Below are positions 5,859 to 10,404 of a stretch of 10,404 bases of DNA, one piece after another. The first letter of the stretch is position 1, and each line of letters opens with the position of its first letter. Location of the stretch: assembly GCA_001771975.1 (NCBI GenBank), contig MERE01000007.1, positions 1 through 10,404 on the forward strand, in the 5' to 3' direction. A program made the translations under genes and the position numbers. The stretch is from Betaproteobacteria bacterium RIFCSPLOWO2_02_FULL_68_150 (lineage in GTDB: Bacteria > Pseudomonadota > Gammaproteobacteria > Burkholderiales > SG8-39). A model generated the notes under the pieces. The model was not told the DNA's origin, searched no databases, and saw only the letters and a program-made list of their open reading frames with translations.

Positions 5859-8324
5859 TCAGTGTCCTCGCGGCAGCGCGAAACCGAAGCAGGCGCCCGC
5901 GCCCGGTTTGCCTTCGGCCCATACCCGCCCGCCGTGCCGCGTCACGACGCGGCGCACGATCGCCAGCCCCACCCCGGTGCCGGGAAACTCCGTCTCGCCG
6001 TGCAGGCGCCGGAACACGCCGAAGAGCTGGTCCGCGTAGCGCGGATCGAACCCGGCCCCGTTGTCGCGCACCCAGTACCGGTTCTCCGCGCCGTCCGTGC
6101 GCCCGCCGATCTCGATGCGCGGCGCTGCCGCTTTCGAGCTGTACTTGAGGGCGTTACCGATCAGGTTGACCCAGACCTGCCTCAGCAGCATGCGGTCGCC
6201 CGGGGCATCGGGCAGGTCTTCAAGCACCACGCACGCGGCCGGGTAAGCCGGCGATGTTTGCGCGATCGCCTCGCGCGCCGCGACCATCATGTCCACGGCC
6301 CCGTTCGCGATGAGACCATGTCCGGTGCGCGAGAAGGTCAGCAAATCATCGATCATCGCGCTCATGCGCCCGCTTTCGGCGCGCACCACCGCGATCAGCC
6401 GCCTCGCTTCCTGGTCCAGGGCCGCGGCGTAGTCCTCCTCCAGCATGCGCGCGTAGCCGTCCACCGCGCGCAGCGGGGCGCGCAGGTCGTGCGATACGGA
6501 ATAGCTGAAGCTTTCCAGTTCCTGGTTGGTCGTCTCGATCTGCCGGGTGCGCTGCGCAACGCGCTGCTCGAGTTCCGCGTTCAGGTTGCGCAACTGACTT
6601 TCCGCCTGCTTGATGCTGCTCAGGTCGAGGGCGATCGTCGACATGAATTCGACACCGCCGTTGGCCGCCTTGTGCGCGAGGATCGCCTGCCAGACGGGAA
6701 ATTCGCGCCCATCGCGGGCGAGAAACGCGGTCTCGCCGGTCCAGATGCCGTCGCGTACCGCGGCCGGAATGCCTTCACCCAGCACCCGTTCCGCGGCCCA
6801 GGCCGGATGCGTGTCGGCGATGCGCACCTGCGCCGGGTCGGCGTCGTCCGCCAGACCGAGCATGCGGCGCGCGGCCGCGTTGTAGTAGCGCACCGTGCCG
6901 GCCGCATCCGCGGTGGCGACGAAGCACGGGCTCGCCTCTACGATCGCCGCGAGGCGCTCCCGCTGCTGCTGCAGCGTCTTGCGCTCGCTCACGTCCTGCT
7001 TGATCGCAATGAAGTGCGTGATCTCGCCGGAGTCGCTGCGCACCGGGGTGATCGTCTGGTCCTCGGTGTACCGGCTGCCGTCCTTGCGGCGATTGACCAT
7101 CTCGCCGCGCCACACCTCGCCGCAGAGCACGGTGCGGTAGAGCCCGGCGTAGAACGCCGCATCATGCTGTCCCGATTTCAGGATGCGCGGGTTCCTGCCG
7201 ATCGCCTCGTCGGCGGAGTATCCCGTGAGCCGGCTGAAAGCCGCGTTGACCCACCGGATCGTGCCGTCGCGGTCGGTGATGACGATTCCGTTGGCGGCGG
7301 CCGAAAGCGCGGCGGCCTGAAGCTGCATGCGCTCCTCGCGCAAGGCAAGCTCGGCCTGCACGCGCTCGCGCTCCCCATGCGCCACTTCGAGAACGCGCTG
7401 CGCCGGTGCGTGCACGCTGCGCTGCGCGATCAACAGCGCCGCGGCAAGCGTCAGTACCGCGAGCAGCGTGATGGCCGCCAGATCACGTCGCACGATCTCG
7501 TTCACCGGCCCGTCGATGTCGCTTCGCGCCACTCCCAGCGCCAGCCGCAGCACCTGACCCGTTTCGGCGCCGAGCGGCGCCAGTGCATAGACGCGATCGA
7601 CGGCGTCCAGGCCCCGGGCTTCCACCGCCGTGCCTCGCGTGCTCGCGAGCGCGGCGCGCACCAGCACCGCATCGGGCAGCCGCTGCCCCAGCCATCGTTC
7701 TGCGTCGGGGTATCGAAACAGGATTTCGCCGCGGGCGTCGATCAGCGTGACCGCCGCGCCGGCCACGGGGTCGAGCGCAGCGAGTTGCTCGGCAAAGGCT
7801 GCCAGATCGAGCGACGTGACCAGCACCCCGCGCACCTCGCCCGCGTCGCCGAGCAGCGGGTGCCCCAGGCCGAGCAACGCTCTTCCGTGCGGGCGCGCAA
7901 GCAGCGGCACGCCGATCGTCGGCGCGCGCCGCGCGACGGTTTCCTTGAAATAGTCGCGATCGGCGAAACTCAGGCCTTGCGGGCCGGGCGTCGCCGAGCA
8001 CACCGTCCGGCCGTCCCGGTCGAGCACGAACAGTCCGCCCAATCCGGCGCCTCTGGCGAACAGCTCGCCCAGCAACGCGGAACAGCGGGGCTCCTGCGCG
8101 CTGCGAATCGCGGCAACGTTCGCCAGGCCGGCGAGCAGCAACTGCGCCGACCTCAAGCGCGCATCGAATTCCGCGCCCGCCACGGCGGCTGCGCGCGTCA
8201 ACTCGCGCCTCGCGTTGCCGAGTTCGTGCTCGCGCTGCTGCAGTTCGGACGTGATGAGCAGCGCCGCCGGAGGGCCGAAAGACAGTAGTACCAGCGCGAC
8301 CAGGCGCAGGCGCAGATCGAGCAT
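5859..8324 (-). CDS. Membrane sensor histidine kinase, Cache-like sensor with two PAS domains
   Basis: An 821-residue inner-membrane kinase. The first membrane segment (about 9-25) follows a basic LRLRL start. An extracytoplasmic region (about 26-280) contains FADRDYFKETV (120-130) and VRGVLVTSLDL (164-174), typical of Cache sensor folds. The second membrane segment is about 281-301. Then come PAS1 (about 336-448, with RKDGSRYTEDQTITPV, a common PAS/PAC pattern), PAS2 (about 455-573), a coiled coil (574-603), a HisKA domain with H612 in FSYSVSHDLRAPLR, and a HATPase with NLIGNALKYSS (N724), DNGAGFD (754-760), LFGVFRRLH and GTGVGLA (782-788). There is no clear HAMP domain and no attached receiver. 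Both PAS domains lack an obvious cofactor signature, so the ligand is unknown. I chose ATG 8324 because the membrane segment starts just after it. GTG 8393, overlapping the upstream stop, would add 23 Arg/Pro-rich residues and is a real alternative; neither has a strong ribosome-binding site. The kinase half duplicates that of the next gene upstream. Confidence 0.87.
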   Translation of the reverse strand: MLDLRLRLVALVLLSFGPPAALLITSELQQREHELGNARRELTRAAAVAGAEFDARLRSAQLLLAGLANVAAIRSAQEPRCSALLGELFARGAGLGGLFVLDRDGRTVCSATPGPQGLSFADRDYFKETVARRAPTIGVPLLARPHGRALLGLGHPLLGDAGEVRGVLVTSLDLAAFAEQLAALDPVAGAAVTLIDARGEILFRYPDAERWLGQRLPDAVLVRAALASTRGTAVEARGLDAVDRVYALAPLGAETGQVLRLALGVARSDIDGPVNEIVRRDLAAITLLAVLTLAAALLIAQRSVHAPAQRVLEVAHGERERVQAELALREERMQLQAAALSAAANGIVITDRDGTIRWVNAAFSRLTGYSADEAIGRNPRILKSGQHDAAFYAGLYRTVLCGEVWRGEMVNRRKDGSRYTEDQTITPVRSDSGEITHFIAIKQDVSERKTLQQQRERLAAIVEASPCFVATADAAGTVRYYNAAARRMLGLADDADPAQVRIADTHPAWAAERVLGEGIPAAVRDGIWTGETAFLARDGREFPVWQAILAHKAANGGVEFMSTIALDLSSIKQAESQLRNLNAELEQRVAQRTRQIETTNQELESFSYSVSHDLRAPLRAVDGYARMLEEDYAAALDQEARRLIAVVRAESGRMSAMIDDLLTFSRTGHGLIANGAVDMMVAAREAIAQTSPAYPAACVVLEDLPDAPGDRMLLRQVWVNLIGNALKYSSKAAAPRIEIGGRTDGAENRYWVRDNGAGFDPRYADQLFGVFRRLHGETEFPGTGVGLAIVRRVVTRHGGRVWAEGKPGAGACFGFALPRGH
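5874..6527 (-). repeat. Duplicated kinase module, copy 1
   Basis: This is the last 218 codons (HisKA plus HATPase, without the tail) of the second kinase gene. It aligns without any net gap to 8416-9069, at a constant offset of 2542 bp. Several stretches of more than 30 bases are identical, for example 6486-6518 and 5935-5969. Similarity drops sharply just upstream of NQELESFSYSV, and the sensor and PAS parts are unrelated. Confidence 0.88.
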
Positions 8325-8385
8325 TACGCGCCCGAGGCGCGACGCGCGGCGCGCATCGGTGCGCGCCGGCGGCGGCGTGCGCGTC

Positions 8386-10404
8386 TCAGGCACGTGGCAC
8401 CACCCCGCCTTGCGACAGCGCGAAGCCGAAGCACGCGCCTGCGCCCGGTTTGCCTTCTGCCCACACCCGTCCGCCATGCCGCGTCACGACGCGGCGCACG
8501 ATCGCCAGCCCGATCCCGGTGCCGGGAAACTCCGTCTCGCCGTGCAGCCGCCGGAACACGCCGAAAAGCCTGTCCGCGTAACGCGCATCGAATCCGGCGC
8601 CGTTGTCGCGCACCCAGTACTCGTGCTCGGCGCCGTTGGCGCGGCCGCCGACCTCGACGCGCGGCGCGGCGACCTTCGAGCTGTACTTGAGCGCGTTGCC
8701 GATCAGGTTCGCCCAGACCTGTTTCAGCAGCGCGCGGTCGCCGCTCGCCGCCGGCAGTTCGCCGATCCGCACCGGCGTGCCGGGATAGTCGCGCGCGGCC
8801 TCGGCCGCGGCTTCGCGCGCCAAGTGCGCCATATCGACCGGCAAGGGATCGATGCGCTGCCGGCCGGTGCGCGAAAAAACAAGCAGGTCGTCGATCAGCT
8901 GGCCCATGCGTTTCGCTTCGCCGCGCACCACGCCCAGCAGCCGGCGGCCCTCGCCGTCGAGCTGCGCTCGGTAATCCTCGTCAAGCATCTGCGCGTAGCC
9001 GTCCACCGCGCGCAACGGGGCGCGCAAGTCGTGCGATACGGAATAGCTGAAGCTTTCCAGCTCCTGGTTCGCCGCCTCGAGTTGCGCATTGAGTGCCATC
9101 AGCGCCTTGTCGATGCGTCGGCGCTCGGTGATGTCGAACACGGTCGAGCGGCTCGACAGGAAGTTTCCCGCCGCGTCGCGGATCGAGGTCGCGCTGAGCG
9201 ACGCGGGAAAGCTGCTGCCGTCCTTGCGCAGGTACTCGAATTCGACGTCCTTGAGCCATCCCTGGCGCTTGAACAGCGGAAACCACTGCGAGCCGAAGCG
9301 TTCGGCGCTCTCCGCGGTCATGATGTCGGAATGGCGCAGCCTGCCGAGCACTTCGTCGCGCCGGTAGCCCAGCCAGTCGAGCCAGGTGTTGTTGATGCGC
9401 ACGAACCTTCCGTCGGCGTCGACCGAGTGGTAAGCGCAGGGCGCGTTGTCGTACAGGTCGGCCAGCTCCCCGCTTGCCGCTTCCAGCTGGCGCGTGCGCT
9501 CCTCCACCCGCGACTCCAGCTCGGCCTTGGCACGCCGATCCGCCGCGGCCTGGCGTCGCCGCAGCAGCAGATGCGCCGACAGGTAGGCCAGCAATGCGCC
9601 GAACGCCACGATGACACCGAATCCGATCATCACGCGTCGCAGCTGGCCCTCGCGCGTCTCGAACACGGCGGCGGCGGGCTGTTGCGCGACCACGCCCCAG
9701 CCGTGACTCGCCGGCACGAACGCCGAGACCACCATCGCGCCGCCGACCGGACTGGGGCCGGTCGCGACGCCCGTCTCGCCGCGCGCGAGTCGCTCGATGA
9801 CCGGATCGCCCGCAAGAGCGCGCACTTCGTCCTGCGTCGGCAGTTCGGGATGAAACGCAATCTGGCGGCGGCTGTCCACGACAAACAGCAGTCCGCCCGG
9901 CCCCAGGTCGACGGTGCGCGACCATTCGAAGAATGCGTCGAGGTTGACCTGCAGGACAAGGATCGCGGCCACCTTGCCGGCGGGGTTGCGCACCGGAATC
10001 GCCGCTGCAATCACGTTGCGCCTGGGAGTCGCGGTCCGCTTGTAGACCGACGAGATGTACGGCGTCCAGTCCTTGCTTACGCCGAGATACCACTCGCGAT
10101 GCGCGAAATTGCGTTCCCGCACCCCGGGCAACTCCGGAACATCCGCCATCAGCGTACCGCGCGTGTCGGCGAGAAACAGGCGATCGAGGTAAGGGAAATC
10201 GGCCGGCACGGCGCGCACGATCTCGGCCGCCTCGAGCCAGCTTCCGGCCGCGACGAGATCGCGCAAACGTGGCCGAGTCGCGAGCGCGGTGCCGAGATCG
10301 AGCAAGCGGTCGAAACGGCCGGACAAGGTCGCCGCCGCCAGGTAAGCGATCGAAACTCTGCGGGCGAGGGCGGCATCGGTCAGTTCGTTCTCGACCGACC
10401 GATA
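8386..10404 (-). CDS. Membrane sensor histidine kinase, Cache-like sensor with one PAS domain (N-terminus outside the window)
   Basis: 672 residues are visible, and the frame is open to the right edge, so the true start and first membrane segment lie beyond 10404. A TTG at 10326 sits in the middle of the sensor's first helix and is not a credible start. The extracytoplasmic sensor covers about residues 1-255; FAHREWYLGVSKDWTPYIS and the later VAAILVLQVNLDAFFEW are typical of double-Cache domains, which bind small molecules such as amino or organic acids. One membrane segment (about 258-281) follows, then a coiled coil, a PAS domain (about 315-430, with YLRKDGSSFPASLSAT), HisKA with His458 in SYSVSHDLRAPLR, and a HATPase with NLIGNALKYSS, DNGAGFD, LFGVFRRLH and GTGIGLA. 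All catalytic boxes are intact, and there is no receiver or clear HAMP. The gene is followed closely or overlapped by the second kinase. The ligand is not identifiable from the sequence. Confidence 0.92.
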   Translation of the reverse strand, partial: YRSVENELTDAALARRVSIAYLAAATLSGRFDRLLDLGTALATRPRLRDLVAAGSWLEAAEIVRAVPADFPYLDRLFLADTRGTLMADVPELPGVRERNFAHREWYLGVSKDWTPYISSVYKRTATPRRNVIAAAIPVRNPAGKVAAILVLQVNLDAFFEWSRTVDLGPGGLLFVVDSRRQIAFHPELPTQDEVRALAGDPVIERLARGETGVATGPSPVGGAMVVSAFVPASHGWGVVAQQPAAAVFETREGQLRRVMIGFGVIVAFGALLAYLSAHLLLRRRQAAADRRAKAELESRVEERTRQLEAASGELADLYDNAPCAYHSVDADGRFVRINNTWLDWLGYRRDEVLGRLRHSDIMTAESAERFGSQWFPLFKRQGWLKDVEFEYLRKDGSSFPASLSATSIRDAAGNFLSSRSTVFDITERRRIDKALMALNAQLEAANQELESFSYSVSHDLRAPLRAVDGYAQMLDEDYRAQLDGEGRRLLGVVRGEAKRMGQLIDDLLVFSRTGRQRIDPLPVDMAHLAREAAAEAARDYPGTPVRIGELPAASGDRALLKQVWANLIGNALKYSSKVAAPRVEVGGRANGAEHEYWVRDNGAGFDARYADRLFGVFRRLHGETEFPGTGIGLAIVRRVVTRHGGRVWAEGKPGAGACFGFALSQGGVVPRA
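8416..9069 (-). repeat. Duplicated kinase module, copy 2
   Basis: The partner of 5874-6527, in the same orientation, forming the C-terminal kinase half of the first kinase gene. The segment from the LFGVFRRLH box to FGFAL differs from copy 1 at a single residue (GTGIGLA against GTGVGLA); the middle of HisKA and the linker before the HATPase are more divergent. Confidence 0.88.

Noticed and set aside
5401..5922. N-terminal extension of the REC-PAS-GAF-GGDEF-EAL protein to an upstream ATG.
   Set aside because: The extra 174 codons overlap the whole receiver gene and encode only Arg/Ala-rich shadow sequence. The receiver fold begins exactly at the GTG at 5400.
5415..8288. A 957-codon open frame on the plus strand, antisense to the receiver and second kinase.
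   Set aside because: Same compositional pattern as the other antisense frame; it runs across two real genes and their junction and shows no domain.
5403..8324. A light-sensing phytochrome system, suggested by the Rcp1-like receiver and phytochrome-type kinase boxes.
   Set aside because: Neither kinase has a PAS-GAF-PHY bilin-binding core; both have membrane Cache-like sensors. Only the kinase subfamily is shared with phytochromes.
10324..10326. TTG at 10326 as the start of the first kinase.
   Set aside because: The frame stays open to the window edge with sensor-like helix sequence before it, and the expected first membrane segment has not yet appeared, so the gene is simply cut by the window.

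Overview
The window is GC-rich, densely coding bacterial DNA. Gene content suggests a proteobacterium: a fused CysG siroheme synthase, a Crp/Fnr-type regulator and a multi-gene sensory/c-di-GMP operon. The protein style looks most like a betaproteobacterium, but that is inference; no rRNA or other phylogenetic marker is present. I see no RNA gene, mobile element, CRISPR array or prophage gene.

Layout. (1) Positions 1-246, minus strand: the N-terminal part of a Crp/Fnr-family regulator that leaves the left edge. (2) Positions 247-445: a divergent intergenic region whose main feature is a perfect 14-bp palindrome of the FNR/DNR operator type (TTGAC-N4-GTCAA) at 312-325. (3) Positions 446-1891, plus strand: cysG, making siroheme from uroporphyrinogen III. 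(4) Positions 1892-1922: a 31-bp convergent junction with a small hairpin. (5) Positions 1923-10404, minus strand: five tightly packed signalling genes, probably one operon that starts beyond the right edge. In transcription order they are a membrane histidine kinase with an extracytoplasmic sensor and one PAS domain (its start lies outside the window), a second membrane kinase with two PAS domains, a stand-alone Rcp1-like receiver, a REC-PAS-GAF-GGDEF-EAL protein, and a short stand-alone EAL protein.

How the genes may work together. The two kinases have nearly interchangeable catalytic modules (a gap-free duplicated 654-bp block) but different sensor halves. This suggests two inputs feeding shared receivers: the free receiver and the REC domain of the large protein. 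The output looks biased toward breaking down c-di-GMP. The large protein has an intact EAL phosphodiesterase site but a degenerate GGDEF motif (GGDRF), and the last gene is an EAL protein whose DDFGTG loop is damaged, so it may be a binding or regulatory partner rather than an enzyme. The proposed relay is inferred from domain content and gene order; the motif losses and spacings are read directly from the sequence.

On the left side, the Crp/Fnr gene and cysG share an operator-like palindrome. This fits a link between the regulator, its own expression and siroheme supply, for example for sulfite or nitrite reduction, but no reductase gene is visible here.
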